A program made the translations under genes and the position numbers. Below, piece by piece: positions 42,337 to 51,813 of a stretch of 64,000 nucleotides of DNA. The notes beneath the pieces were generated by a model. It was not told where the DNA came from. It saw nothing but the letters and a program-made list of their open reading frames with translations, and did not search any database. Numbering within the stretch: the stretch's first letter is position 1; every line of letters begins with the position of its first letter. Where the stretch lies: positions 3,410,001 through 3,474,000 of the forward strand of contig NZ_OZ242364.1 of assembly GCF_965208925.1 (NCBI RefSeq). Reading direction: 5' to 3'. This DNA comes from Poriferisodalis sp965208925. Lineage in GTDB: Bacteria > Actinomycetota > Acidimicrobiia > Acidimicrobiales > Poriferisodalaceae.

Positions 42337-44787
42337 CTACTCCAGCACCCCGGCCACGGCCAACTCAGAGATCCGATCCTGGTCGTAGCCCAGCAACTCC
42401 TCCAGCACCGTGAAGGTGTGCTCGCCATAGGTCGGGCCCGCGTGATCGATGCCGTCTGAGCTGCGTGACATGGAGAATCGCGCTCCCTCCACCCACATCG
42501 TCCCGTTGGAGCCGTGCGGCACGTTGCGGAAGTGGTTGCGGTGAGCGAGTTGCGGATCGTTCGTCATCACTTCGGAATTGGCGACTGCGTGGGCCGGCAC
42601 GCCAGCAGCCTGGAGCTCGACGTGCGCTTCGACGTTGTCTCGCTGCGAGGTCCACGCAGTGATCCGGTCGGCGATCTCGCCAGCGCGTTCACGCCGCTCC
42701 CCGGCAGCCAGGCCGGCCATGTCATCGGCACCGATCACACCGCAGAGGGCAGCCCACTGGTCGTCGTGCTCACATGCCACGGCGATCCAACGGTCATCGC
42801 CCGCCGATGCGAACACCCCATGGGGCGACATCGTCGGATGGTCGTTGCCCATCTTGTCGGGAAGGTGCCCGTTCACGTCGTAGTCGAGCACTGCGGGCGC
42901 CAGGAAGGTCATCGACGACTCGGCCTGCGACAGGTCGATGTACTGGCCCTCGCCGGTACGGTCCCGATGGTCCAGGGCGGCCAGCAGTGCGGCACTCAGG
43001 AACTTGGGCGACACGTAGTCGGTGTATGCGCCGAAGACGCCAGCGGGGTCGCGGTCGGGCCAGCCGGTCATCTCGTAGAAGCCCGACATGGACGCGCCCA
43101 TCGTGCCGAAGCCGGCCAGCGACGACAGCGGTCCGCTCTGTCCGAACAGGCAGCTCGACGCCATGATGATGTCGGGCTTGACTGCTCGCAGGTCCTCGTA
43201 GGCCAGGTTGAGGTCGGCCAGCGCGTGGGGCGAGAACGACTCTGTCACGATGTCGGCCCAGCGCACCAGGTCGAGGATGAGATCGCGGCTCTCTGGCTTG
43301 GAGATGTCGATGGTGATGCCGAGCTTGCTGGCGTTCATGTTCTGGTAGAGCCCGCCGTTCTCCGCACCGGCCTCATCGTTGAGGAACGGCTGGATCGTGC
43401 GGGCGGCTTCCACCTTGTGAGTGGACTCGACACGCACCACCGTGGCACCCCAGTCAGCGAGTTCACGGGTGGAACCCGGCCCAGCCATGACCCACATGAA
43501 GTCCAGGATCTTGACGTCCGCAAGCGGCAGCGCCGGATCGCGGTGACCCGCTGCCGCTGCCGCCACTGAGCGCTCAGACACTGCAACCGACACCGGGGCG
43601 CTCGCTTCGGCGAGCACTTCGTCAGTGTGCTGACCCACCGAAGGCGGCGGAGTCGAGATGTCGAGAGGTGTCGCGCTGAACTGCGCGCACGGTCCCGGGT
43701 AGCGCACCGAATCGCGGCCGCCGGTGGGGATGTCGCGCCAGAAGCCACGCTCGGAGTACTGCGGCGATTCGACGACGTCCGCCACCGTGGTGATCGGCAC
43801 GATGAGCAGGCGCTTGTCCAACGCCACCTCGAGCAGCTCAGCCTTGGTGCGCGTGGCAGTGAAGTCCGCTGCGACCTGCTGGATGCGCTCGTACTCGGTG
43901 GGCGGGATGCGTCCGGTGATGACGCCCTCGACGAAGTTGATCCAGTCGATTTCCAAGTCGCTGTCGGCACAGCCGCCCTCGGAATGCATCCATTCGAACA
44001 GGCGCGCCCCAAATGGCCCGATGGACTCCCCGAACAGGATCGTCGCCGACACGAAACCGTCGGCGGCAGGCGAGCGCAGCCGCACCCGGAACGGACCGAG
44101 TCGCGCACCGCCGCTCATGCGCAGCAGCTCCGGCGAGTTGTACAGGTGGCACAGCGTCGCTGACTGCGTGGCCTGGGTGACTGCCTGCTGGGCGCTGACG
44201 TCGACGTGCTGCCCGAGGCCGCTGCGCTGGCGCTCACGCAGCGCGATCAGCGAACCGACCGCCGCTTCGGCGGACGCGTGCAGGAAGCACTGGTCGAGCG
44301 GGATGCGCAGCGGCGGTCGATCCTCGTCGCCGACCACGTTGGACAGCATGCTCGCCGCAGAGACGATGAGGTCGGTGGCCGCCCAGTCCGCCTTCGGCCC
44401 GGATTGGCCGAATGCCGTCACCGACGTATAGACGAGCCCGGGATTGACCTCGGCCAGGTCCTGGGGCCCCAGACCGCGGGCAGCCATCGCACCAGGTGCA
44501 TCCGACTCGATGAGCACGTCTGCGGTGGCCGCGAGATCCCGGAGCTGCTGCTGGTCGTTCGCATCGTCGAGATCGAGCACGACGCTGCGCTTGCCGCGGT
44601 TGTAGGACCAGAACCACAGCGACGCTTCGGGGTCGCTCTCGCGCCCGGCGACGAACGGGCCGACGGCGCGCGCGGCGGAGCCACCCGGCGGTTCCACCAG
44701 CACAACGTCCGCGCCGAGATCGGCAAGCAGCGCTCCCGCCATCTGGCCTCGATGATCCGACAGATCCAGTACTCGACAGCCCAGCAC
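42337..44787 (-). CDS. fused two-domain class III CoA transferase (CaiB/BaiF)
   Basis: 816 residues, twice the family length. Residues 1-400 and about 420-816 are both CaiB-type: LDLSDHRGQMAGALLADLGADVVLVE with NRGKRSVVLDLDD, and ILDFMWVMAGPGSTRELADWGATVVRVES with NASKLGITIDISK. Each half has the NPGLVYTSVTAFGQSGP / KPDIIMASSCLFGQSGP signature, and candidate catalytic Asp residues lie in RIPLDQC and GAYTDYVSPKF. The enzyme moves CoA between carboxylic acids via an aspartyl-CoA thioester; a fusion could form a pseudo-homodimer with two different sites. The substrate is unknown. Confidence 0.9.
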   Translation of the reverse strand: MLGCRVLDLSDHRGQMAGALLADLGADVVLVEPPGGSAARAVGPFVAGRESDPEASLWFWSYNRGKRSVVLDLDDANDQQQLRDLAATADVLIESDAPGAMAARGLGPQDLAEVNPGLVYTSVTAFGQSGPKADWAATDLIVSAASMLSNVVGDEDRPPLRIPLDQCFLHASAEAAVGSLIALRERQRSGLGQHVDVSAQQAVTQATQSATLCHLYNSPELLRMSGGARLGPFRVRLRSPAADGFVSATILFGESIGPFGARLFEWMHSEGGCADSDLEIDWINFVEGVITGRIPPTEYERIQQVAADFTATRTKAELLEVALDKRLLIVPITTVADVVESPQYSERGFWRDIPTGGRDSVRYPGPCAQFSATPLDISTPPPSVGQHTDEVLAEASAPVSVAVSERSVAAAAAGHRDPALPLADVKILDFMWVMAGPGSTRELADWGATVVRVESTHKVEAARTIQPFLNDEAGAENGGLYQNMNASKLGITIDISKPESRDLILDLVRWADIVTESFSPHALADLNLAYEDLRAVKPDIIMASSCLFGQSGPLSSLAGFGTMGASMSGFYEMTGWPDRDPAGVFGAYTDYVSPKFLSAALLAALDHRDRTGEGQYIDLSQAESSMTFLAPAVLDYDVNGHLPDKMGNDHPTMSPHGVFASAGDDRWIAVACEHDDQWAALCGVIGADDMAGLAAGERRERAGEIADRITAWTSQRDNVEAHVELQAAGVPAHAVANSEVMTNDPQLAHRNHFRNVPHGSNGTMWVEGARFSMSRSSDGIDHAGPTYGEHTFTVLEELLGYDQDRISELAVAGVLE

Positions 44788-44846
44788 GATGATGCCCTTC
44801 CCGTTGGTTGCGCGCAGAACCTACTTCGGCTGCGGGAGGGCTCTGA

Positions 44847-45542
44847 TCAACGCTCCAACACAGGCTGCGCCTCGACGACTCGCAGCGAGACCGGAGTGGG
44901 AACGACTACCGGACCGGCGATCCCTGACAATCCGGTGCTCGAAGTCCATCGCACCGTCCAGACGGACTGGACTGTGCCGCGAAAACGGCCGGTCAGCCCT
45001 GCAGTAGAGGCACGCTGGAAGACGTGACTGCACAGCGAGCGAGTGCCGGGCACGAGCCACGGCAGGCCCGGGCCCGGGCACGACACCAAGAGCGACCCGT
45101 CGCCGGGCATCAGCTGCAGCGTCACCGGCGTGGCGACGAGGGTCACCACGACACTGCCGGCAGCGACGACGCGCACGATGGGCCGCCAGCTCGCCGCGGG
45201 CACCCAGAACCACGTGTCGATGCCGACCAGCGTGCGGACCCGCTGCGCCGGGGGTGCGAACAGCGGCACCGGGCGCGGGAACGACAGCGACGACAGGCCC
45301 AAGTTGGCGGCTTCGCCGACGCGCTCCGCCTTGTGGGCAGGATCCCGGCTGTCCACCTCAATGTGCAGGTCTCCCAGAGCCGGATCGCGTGCTGAGGGTC
45401 GCTCGGCCTGTGTTCCGACGGAAAGGCTCGAACTGCCGCCTCGCAGCGTGAAGGCGGGCCCAGCCGATGCTGCTGGCGCCAAGTGGAGGCTCACCAGACT
45501 CAGGCTCGTACCGAGGATGATGAATTTCATGATATTTCGCAT
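44847..45542 (-). CDS. secreted protein of unknown function
   Basis: 231 residues from ATG 45542 (AGGTGC just upstream); ATG 45530 is an alternative. An N-terminal signal peptide (MKFIILGTSLSLVSLHLAPAASA) ends near residue 27. Features include FPRPVPLFAPPAQRVRTLVGIDTWFWVPAASW and a hydrophobic stretch VRVVAAGSVVVTLVATPVTLQLMPGDG, two Cys residues (LVSCPGPGL, RSLCSHVF), and Trp-rich C-terminal sequence VQSVWTVRWTS. This resembles exported actinobacterial proteins of unknown role; I do not recognise the family. It is upstream of the fused CoA transferase gene on the same strand and divergent from the amidase. Confidence 0.7.
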   Translation of the reverse strand: MRNIMKFIILGTSLSLVSLHLAPAASAGPAFTLRGGSSSLSVGTQAERPSARDPALGDLHIEVDSRDPAHKAERVGEAANLGLSSLSFPRPVPLFAPPAQRVRTLVGIDTWFWVPAASWRPIVRVVAAGSVVVTLVATPVTLQLMPGDGSLLVSCPGPGLPWLVPGTRSLCSHVFQRASTAGLTGRFRGTVQSVWTVRWTSSTGLSGIAGPVVVPTPVSLRVVEAQPVLER

Positions 45543-45709
45543 GCACCTACCGTCGTGCCGCTGCACATCGCAGGCAAGCGAGTTTCGAGGTGCCGGCGCA
45601 GGCAGGCAGCGGCCGGATGCGGCGAACTAGGTTGCCTGCACCGTTCAACACGAACGTGGCCAGGACGAGTCCGGCCACCACCAACTTGTCAGTCCAGGAG
45701 GTTCGGCCC

Positions 45710-47164
45710 ATGGCCGCGGATGATTTCGCTTACGCCACGACCATCGAAACCGCCGCTGCCGTTGCCGCGGGGGACGTTTCGTCCCGTGAGCTGCTTGAGG
45801 CGGCGCTCGCGCGGGTGGAACGTCTCGACGGTCCGATCAACGCCGTCGTCGCGCTCGACGCCGAGCGGGCACGAGCCGCCGCAGACGACGCCGATGCAGC
45901 AGTGGCTCGCGGAGACGATCTGGGACCGCTGCACGGCGTTCCCGTCACCATCAAGGACTCGTTCCAGACCGAGGGACTCGTCACGACCTCGGGTGCCCCC
46001 GCGCTCGCCGATTTCGTGCCTGAGCGCGACGCCGATCCCGTCGCTCGCTACAAGGCCGCCGGAGCGGTCGTGTTCGCCAAGACCAACCTGCCGCTGTTTG
46101 CTGGCGACGCGCAGTCCTACAACGAGGTGTACGGCACCACCGCCAATCCGTACAACGTCGAGCACACGCCCGGCGGCTCCTCGGGCGGATCAGGGGCGGC
46201 GCTGGCTGCCGGCTATACCCCGCTCGAACTCGGCTCCGACATCGGCGGCTCCATCCGGATCCCATCGCACTGGTCGGGCGTCACCGGGCACAAGCCCAGC
46301 TACGGCATCGTCTCGGCGCTGGGCCAGATCCCCGGCATGCCGGGAACGCTCAGCCAGGCTGACATCGCCGTGGCGGGCCCGATGGCCCGTGACGTCGACG
46401 ACCTCGAGATGGCACTCGACATTCTGGCCGGGCCCGATGCCTGGAACTCCAAGGCGTACTCGCTCGACCTGCCGCCGGCGCGCCACGGCGATATCGCTGA
46501 TTTCCGCGTAGCCGTCTGGCTGGACGAGGAGCTGTGCCCGATCGACAGCCAGTACCGGGAGCTGCTCCTAGGAGCAGCCAGCGCGCTGGAGCAGGCTGGG
46601 GCCCGCGTGGACACCGAGGCCCGGCCGTCGTTCACGTTCGAGAAAGCCGTCGACACCTTCCTGCACCTGCTCTCGGCCGCCGAGGCCGGGACCTGGACGC
46701 TCGCCCAGCTGGAAGAGATCGCCTCGGGGAACGAAGAGCCTCAGGGGGATCTCGGCATCTGGTACGCAGCAATGCGTCACCGGGAATGGCTGAGCTGGCA
46801 CGAGCGCCGGCTGCAGCAGCGCAGGCGATGGGAAGAGTTCTTTTCCGATTGGGATGTCGTGCTGCTGCCGGTGACACCGACCGCTGCGGTCCGTCACGAC
46901 CACAGCCGTCCTGCCACAAATCGCCGGATCACCGTGAACGGCGAGAGCCGCCCCTACTTCGACATCATCAAGTGGATGGGGCCCACGGGCGTGTCGTGGC
47001 TGCCCGCCACGGTCGTACCAGTGGGCACAGTGCCCGCGGCCGGTGGTGACTTGCCGGTCGGGGTGCAGATCGCGGGACCATTCCTGGAAGACCGAACGAC
47101 GCTGGCCGTAGGCCGCTTCCTCAACGAGGCGCTCGGCGGGTTCCAGCGACCGGCGGGCTTCTGA
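45710..47164 (+). CDS. amidase-signature enzyme
   Basis: 484 residues. The Ser-cisSer-Lys triad is visible: Lys82 (VTIKDSF), cis-Ser in TPGGSSGGSGAALAAG (157/158), and Ser181 (GSDIGGSIRIP). It hydrolyses an amide or related C-N bond; the substrate is unknown. ATG 45710 has CAGGAGG upstream; the open frame before it has no similarity. It resembles the second amidase at 50264-51736. An alpha/beta hydrolase and a CoA transferase follow on the same strand. Confidence 0.93.
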   Translation: MAADDFAYATTIETAAAVAAGDVSSRELLEAALARVERLDGPINAVVALDAERARAAADDADAAVARGDDLGPLHGVPVTIKDSFQTEGLVTTSGAPALADFVPERDADPVARYKAAGAVVFAKTNLPLFAGDAQSYNEVYGTTANPYNVEHTPGGSSGGSGAALAAGYTPLELGSDIGGSIRIPSHWSGVTGHKPSYGIVSALGQIPGMPGTLSQADIAVAGPMARDVDDLEMALDILAGPDAWNSKAYSLDLPPARHGDIADFRVAVWLDEELCPIDSQYRELLLGAASALEQAGARVDTEARPSFTFEKAVDTFLHLLSAAEAGTWTLAQLEEIASGNEEPQGDLGIWYAAMRHREWLSWHERRLQQRRRWEEFFSDWDVVLLPVTPTAAVRHDHSRPATNRRITVNGESRPYFDIIKWMGPTGVSWLPATVVPVGTVPAAGGDLPVGVQIAGPFLEDRTTLAVGRFLNEALGGFQRPAGF

Positions 47165-47227
47165 GCAACGCAGCGCTCGTTCTCCAACCAAGAGTCGGAA
47201 CCACTTGCGAGCCCGTTGCGACGCGCC

Positions 47228-48037
47228 ATGACCGCAGACGAAGAACGGCTTCACGCAGTTGTCCACGACGGTGACGGCCCAGTGGCACTGCTGGTGCATG
47301 GTGCACTGGGCAGTCGCTCGTACTGGGACGACAACATCGGAGCGCTGCAGACGGTCTGCCGCCCAGTGGTGATGGAGCTGTGGGGACACGGCCGATCGCC
47401 TGGCCCCGTCGAACCTGAGCGATACCGGCCGCACAGCTATGTGACCGAATTCGAGCGGCTTCGAGTGGAGCTCGACGCCGAACGGATCTGGATGATCGGG
47501 CAGTCGCTGGGAGCGGCGCTCGCCTTGCACTACGTGCTCGCGCACCCCGCTCACGTCATCGGCGCCGTGCTCACCAACTCGTCATCGGCCTTCAGCGAGC
47601 CCGCCGTGTGGGCCGAGCGCACCGAGACTCTGGTGGAAGAGCGGGCGCTCGAAGTCGAGGCGCACGGCATCGAAGTACTGCGCGACAGCTGGATCAACCC
47701 AGGCCGCTCGAAGCGCATCTCGCCAGCGGTACGAGCCAAGCTGGCAGGCGAGTTCTCCGAGCACGATGCCGCTGGGCTGGCCAACTCGTTCCGCCTCACC
47801 AACACGGGGATCCCGCTCGGGGAACGCCTGGCGGATGTAGCCGTGCCCGTACTGCTCACCAACGGCACCGAGGAAGGCCGCTTTCAGCATCTCCTTCCGA
47901 GGGCGAGGCAGATCCCCGACCTGCAGATAGCCGATCTGCCGGCCTCGCACGCGGTGAACGCCCAAGACCCCGCAGGATGGAACGCCGCCGTCACCAGATT
48001 CATCCGGCAACACGCCCACACACCGCACGCCCATTAG
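47228..48037 (+). CDS. alpha/beta hydrolase
   Basis: 269 residues. VALLVHGALGSRSYWDDNI (oxyanion hole region), the nucleophile elbow MIGQSLGAALAL with Ser, and C-terminal VPVLLTNGTEEGR with SHAVNAQDP (probable catalytic His) give an esterase-type fold. The open frame begins at TTG 47216; ATG 47228 is preferred. It lies between amidase and CoA transferase genes with gaps of 63 and 11 bp, probably one operon; it may hydrolyse an ester or thioester in the same pathway. Confidence 0.87.
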   Translation: MTADEERLHAVVHDGDGPVALLVHGALGSRSYWDDNIGALQTVCRPVVMELWGHGRSPGPVEPERYRPHSYVTEFERLRVELDAERIWMIGQSLGAALALHYVLAHPAHVIGAVLTNSSSAFSEPAVWAERTETLVEERALEVEAHGIEVLRDSWINPGRSKRISPAVRAKLAGEFSEHDAAGLANSFRLTNTGIPLGERLADVAVPVLLTNGTEEGRFQHLLPRARQIPDLQIADLPASHAVNAQDPAGWNAAVTRFIRQHAHTPHAH

Positions 48038-48048
48038 AGGAGGCATCC

Positions 48049-49212
48049 ATGGGGACAGGACCGCTCGAAGGCATCACGGTGATCGACGTCTCCAGCGCGG
48101 TGGCAGGCGCATGGGTGTCGTCCCACCTTGCCGAGATGGGTGCCGATGTGGTGATGATCGAGAAGGTGGGCGCCTCCGACGTGATGCGCCTGACCGGCGC
48201 GATCGTCGGCGACCAATCGGGCTGCTGGGTCCAGATGCACCGCAACAAGCGCGGCATGGACCTCGACATCCGCGACGAGCGCGGGCGCGAAGTACTGCTG
48301 CAGCTCGTCGAGCGCGCCGACGTGTTCGTCCAGAACTTCCGACCCGGCGTGGCCGAGCGACTGCGCATCGGCTACGACGATCTCAGCGCCGTCAACCCCG
48401 ATCTCGTCTACCTGTCAGTGTCGGGTTTCGGCCCTGACGGCCCGTATGCGCACCAACCGGTCTATGACCCGATCATCCAGTCGCTGACGGGCATGACCGA
48501 GGCGCAGGGCGGTGACTTCGTCAAGTCCGCCACTGCGGACAAGACCACGGCGATGACAGGTGCCAATGCTGTCCTCGGGGCTTTGCTGGCCAGATCGAAC
48601 GGCGCCGGCGGCCAGCATGTCGAGGTCAACCTGCTCGATTCGACGCTGTCATGGATGTGGCTCGACTACTTCTGGAACGAGTCGGTGCCCGACGCCATAC
48701 CGACGCCCTCTTACAGCGAGTGGTACAGCCCGTGGAAGACCACCGACGGCTGGGTGGGAGCGATCTGGCCGGCGGACGATCAGTACGCCCGCGTGTGCGT
48801 GAAGCTGGGTGTGCCGCATCTGATCGAGGATTCTCGCTTCGCCACCCGCCAGGCCCGGATACGGAACTCGAATGAGCACCAGGATGTGTTCGCCAAACTG
48901 CTCGGCGAGTTCACGACGGCCGAGGCGCTCACCGCACTCGAGGCCGCTGACGTTCCCTGCGCGCCGGTGCTCGACATCAGCGAAGTTTTTGATGACCCCC
49001 AGGTGAAGCACAATCAGACGGTGCTCACTCATCATCACACCGACGTGGGCCAGATCCGCACCACACGCTTCCCGGCCCGGTTCAGCAAGACGCCCACCGA
49101 GCTTGAGCGCTTGGCCCCGGCCAAGGGCGAGCACACCGATGAGGTGCTGACGGAGCTGGGCCGCTCCCCCGCCGAGATCGCCGAGCTTCGCGCCGACGGC
49201 ATCGTCGGCTGA
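48049..49212 (+). CDS. class III CoA transferase (CaiB/BaiF)
   Basis: 387 residues, single-domain. ITVIDVSSAVAGAWVSSHLAEMGADVVMIEK, HRNKRGMDLDIRDERGREVL, NFRPGVAERLRIGYDDLSAVNPDLVYLSVSGFG are the family signatures; the catalytic Asp is probably in HQPVYDPIIQSLTG. Transfers CoA to a free acid, activating the substrate without ATP. ATG 48049 has AGAGGAGG upstream. Together with the amidase and hydrolase upstream it suggests that an amide is cleaved and the acid then activated. Confidence 0.92.
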   Translation: MGTGPLEGITVIDVSSAVAGAWVSSHLAEMGADVVMIEKVGASDVMRLTGAIVGDQSGCWVQMHRNKRGMDLDIRDERGREVLLQLVERADVFVQNFRPGVAERLRIGYDDLSAVNPDLVYLSVSGFGPDGPYAHQPVYDPIIQSLTGMTEAQGGDFVKSATADKTTAMTGANAVLGALLARSNGAGGQHVEVNLLDSTLSWMWLDYFWNESVPDAIPTPSYSEWYSPWKTTDGWVGAIWPADDQYARVCVKLGVPHLIEDSRFATRQARIRNSNEHQDVFAKLLGEFTTAEALTALEAADVPCAPVLDISEVFDDPQVKHNQTVLTHHHTDVGQIRTTRFPARFSKTPTELERLAPAKGEHTDEVLTELGRSPAEIAELRADGIVG

Positions 49213-49227
49213 GCGCCCCACTGCCGG

Positions 49228-49247
49228 TCCCGCCGTGCGAGGCGGGA
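49228..49247. terminator. hairpin terminator after the CoA transferase gene
   Basis: TCCCGCC-GTGCGA-GGCGGGA, a 7-bp GC-rich stem with a 6-nt loop, lies between the convergent CoA transferase and thioesterase genes. There is no T-run; it may act in both directions. Confidence 0.65.
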
Positions 49248-49270
49248 GACTGACGGTCCGGAGGGGTACG

Positions 49271-50161
49271 TCAGAGGCGGGCGAGCGCTTCCTGGATGGC
49301 GGTGGCCACCAGCCGGCCATTCTGCCAGAAACGGGCTTCGGAGGTGCCGCGGTTGCCGCCGGCCATCAGCGGTCGCTGCTGGCAGTAGATCCACTCGTCG
49401 GCGCGGGCGGGCTCATGGAACCACATGGCGTGATCCAGGCTGACCACCTGCGCGCTGGGGTCGAGCCAGGTGACCCCGTAGGGCACGATCACGTTGTCGG
49501 CGAGACAGTCGTCGCTCATGTAAGCGATGATCGCTTCGTGAATCGCCGGATCGTCCGGCAGCCGGCGCGGCGCACGGAACCAGTAGTCGATGCCGCCGCG
49601 TGGTGACGGCCCCGTCGGCGCCCATGGAGCATGCACGAGCCGGTATTCGACCGGCCGGGTCATGTACGACCACTGCTCACCGAAGATGGGGCCCACCTGC
49701 GCAATGCACTCCTGGTAGGTGGGAACTGAGGTCGGCGGCGGCGCATCGTCGGGCAACGGGGTCTGAATGTCGACCTTGCCCGTCTCGGGGACGTGGAACG
49801 TGGCCGTGAGCTCGAAGATCAGGCGGTCGGATTGGAAGGCCTGCGAGCGGCGGGTGCAGAATGCCCGCCCGTCGCGCACGCGCTCCACCTGGTAGTCGAC
49901 TTCCGCCAAGCCATCGCCGCCCCGCAGGAACACGGCGTGCACCGAGCTCATCGGCCGGTCGTCGTCGACGGTCCGCTGCGCCGCTACGACGGCCTGGGCC
50001 AGGACGTGCCCGCCGTACAGGCCGAACTCGTCGAAGCCAGAGCCCTTGCCTCGGAACGTGTCCGATCCGTCGTCGCTCTGCTGCAGGTCGAGCTGGTCCA
50101 GCAGTTCGTCCAAAGCCGCATCAACGGCCGCATCGGTGTCGGTCCCGGATGTGTCTGTCAC
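49271..50161 (-). CDS. tesB: acyl-CoA thioesterase II
   Basis: Hydrolyses acyl-CoA to free acid and CoA. 296 residues with the double hot-dog fold. N-terminal half: FDEFGLYGGHVLAQAVVAAQRTV and SVHAVFLRGGD; C-terminal half: VTWLDPSAQVVSLDHAMWFHEP, which has the Asp of the TesB active site, and QRPLMAGGNRGTSEARFWQNGRLVAT. The acidic N-terminal 25 residues are extra. GTG 50161 is the start. It may release products or relieve trapped CoA in the surrounding pathway. Confidence 0.93.
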   Translation of the reverse strand: MTDTSGTDTDAAVDAALDELLDQLDLQQSDDGSDTFRGKGSGFDEFGLYGGHVLAQAVVAAQRTVDDDRPMSSVHAVFLRGGDGLAEVDYQVERVRDGRAFCTRRSQAFQSDRLIFELTATFHVPETGKVDIQTPLPDDAPPPTSVPTYQECIAQVGPIFGEQWSYMTRPVEYRLVHAPWAPTGPSPRGGIDYWFRAPRRLPDDPAIHEAIIAYMSDDCLADNVIVPYGVTWLDPSAQVVSLDHAMWFHEPARADEWIYCQQRPLMAGGNRGTSEARFWQNGRLVATAIQEALARL

Positions 50162-50263
50162 GGCCTAGTTGATTAGCAGACGGCGCAGCACGCAGGCCCG
50201 ATCAGCTGCACGAGCTGTCGTCGGCGCCGGGAGTCAGCCCGCAAACGGCACCCGTGGGCGCGG

Positions 50264-51736
50264 TTACTCGTAGCCGGGCGGGGAGACGAACCCGCCGAGC
50301 GTTCGCTCGATGAGGGCGGCGTACCGGATGCCGCGGCGGTCTGCCAAATGCGGCGCCACGATCTGGATGCCGACCGGCAGATTCAGCCCGTCATCGGTCA
50401 TCCCGACCGGTGCGACCGTGCCCGGCAGATAGACGCTGCAGCTCCAGCCCGCCCAGAAGAGCTGATCCACGCCGAGCTCCTGGCGGCCGTCGATGTCGAT
50501 AGTGCGCGTGGGCCGAGTGCCGGTGTGGTCGTGGACGAATGCCGCCGAGGCAGCGATCGGGCACAGCAGCAGGTCGTAGTCGTCGAAGAATCGGGCCCAC
50601 GCCTGCCGGTAGCCCTCGCGCTTGTTGTGGTGAGCGAACCACTCGCGGTGGTTCATCGTCATGGCGTAATCGACCAGCGACTGGTAGTCGCCCTCGCCGT
50701 CGTGGTACCGGTGGGCACGGGACTGGGCCTCGTTCCACATCGCGTCGTCAGCCAGCGCGCCGGTGGCGGCGCGCAGCAGCATGAGATAGTTCTCGTTGAA
50801 CTCGTGCTGGTTGATATCAGGGGTGGCTTCGCTCACGTCGGCACCCGCTGCCGCCAACGCATCTACTGCTCGCTGCAGCGTGTCGATCATCGCTGTCGAG
50901 TTGCGGATGACCGGCGTGTCGAGCATGACGCCCACCCGGAAGGCACCCAGCGTGTCGCGATGCTCCGGCTGGAGCGCCACGGAGTAGCCGCCGGCATCGA
51001 AGCCATCGGGTCCGGCGAGCACATCCAGTGCCAAGTCCAGGTCGGCGGCGCTGCGCGCCAGCGGGCCGCACACGGCGATGTCGCTGCTGACCAGCGCGCC
51101 GGGTACCGCGTGACCCCCGTCCGGCACCAACCCGTACGTCGGCTTGTGGCCGAACACGCCGCAGTAGTGCGCAGGATTGCGGATGGACGCACCGATGTCG
51201 GAGCCCAACTCCAGCGATGCCATGCCGGTAGCGAGTGAGACAGCCGAGCCACCGGAGGAACCGCCGGGAACACGTGTCAGGTCCCACGGGTTGTTGGTGC
51301 AGCCGTAGATGTCGTTGAAGCTCTGCCAGTCGCCCAGCATGAGCGGCACGTTGGTCTTGCCCCAGATGACCGCCCCTGCGTCGGTGTACCGGGTGACCGC
51401 GACGGCATCGCTGTCGGCCACGTTGTCGGCCCATGCGGGGTTGCCCCAGGTCGAGGGCGTGCCCGCCCAGTCGAACGCCTCCTTGATGGTCATCGGCACG
51501 CCGTGCAGCGGCCCCCAGCACTCCCCGGCGGCCAGCGCCGCGTCGGCCTCAGCGGCCCGCTCGCGTGCGTCGTCGATCCGGGTCAGTATCACCGCATTCA
51601 CCGCTGGGTTGAGGCGCTCGTAGCGGCTGATCGCACCCTCCAGTGCTTCAGCTGCCGACACACGCCCCTGCCGGATCAGCGAGGCCAACTCGACTGCGGG
51701 CAAGAGGTTCGGGTCTGTCTTCGTTTCGCCTGTCAT
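50264..51736 (-). CDS. amidase-signature enzyme
   Basis: 490 residues with the triad Lys85 (MTIKEAF), cis-Ser 160/161 (VPGGSSGGSAVSLATG) and Ser184 (GSDIGASIRNP). Clearly related to the amidase at 45710-47164 over the whole length (PLHGVP, YNEVYGTTANP compared with FNDIYGCTNNP, C-terminal FxxPPGYE ending). The substrate is unknown. It lies downstream of the aminotransferase-Rieske-aminotransferase genes with a gap of 77 bp, and may be cotranscribed. Confidence 0.93.
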   Translation of the reverse strand: MTGETKTDPNLLPAVELASLIRQGRVSAAEALEGAISRYERLNPAVNAVILTRIDDARERAAEADAALAAGECWGPLHGVPMTIKEAFDWAGTPSTWGNPAWADNVADSDAVAVTRYTDAGAVIWGKTNVPLMLGDWQSFNDIYGCTNNPWDLTRVPGGSSGGSAVSLATGMASLELGSDIGASIRNPAHYCGVFGHKPTYGLVPDGGHAVPGALVSSDIAVCGPLARSAADLDLALDVLAGPDGFDAGGYSVALQPEHRDTLGAFRVGVMLDTPVIRNSTAMIDTLQRAVDALAAAGADVSEATPDINQHEFNENYLMLLRAATGALADDAMWNEAQSRAHRYHDGEGDYQSLVDYAMTMNHREWFAHHNKREGYRQAWARFFDDYDLLLCPIAASAAFVHDHTGTRPTRTIDIDGRQELGVDQLFWAGWSCSVYLPGTVAPVGMTDDGLNLPVGIQIVAPHLADRRGIRYAALIERTLGGFVSPPGYE

Positions 51737-51813
51737 CGCGCTGAGACTAGGAGCCAGCCGGCGGCCACGTCCGGACGCAGGTCTGTGGCCAAAGCCGGTG
51801 TCGTCGCCGAGAG

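Noticed and set aside
45483..46511. 342-residue plus-strand frame overlapping the amidase
   Set aside because: It is an out-of-frame shadow rich in Arg, Pro and Ser; the amidase frame has all catalytic residues.
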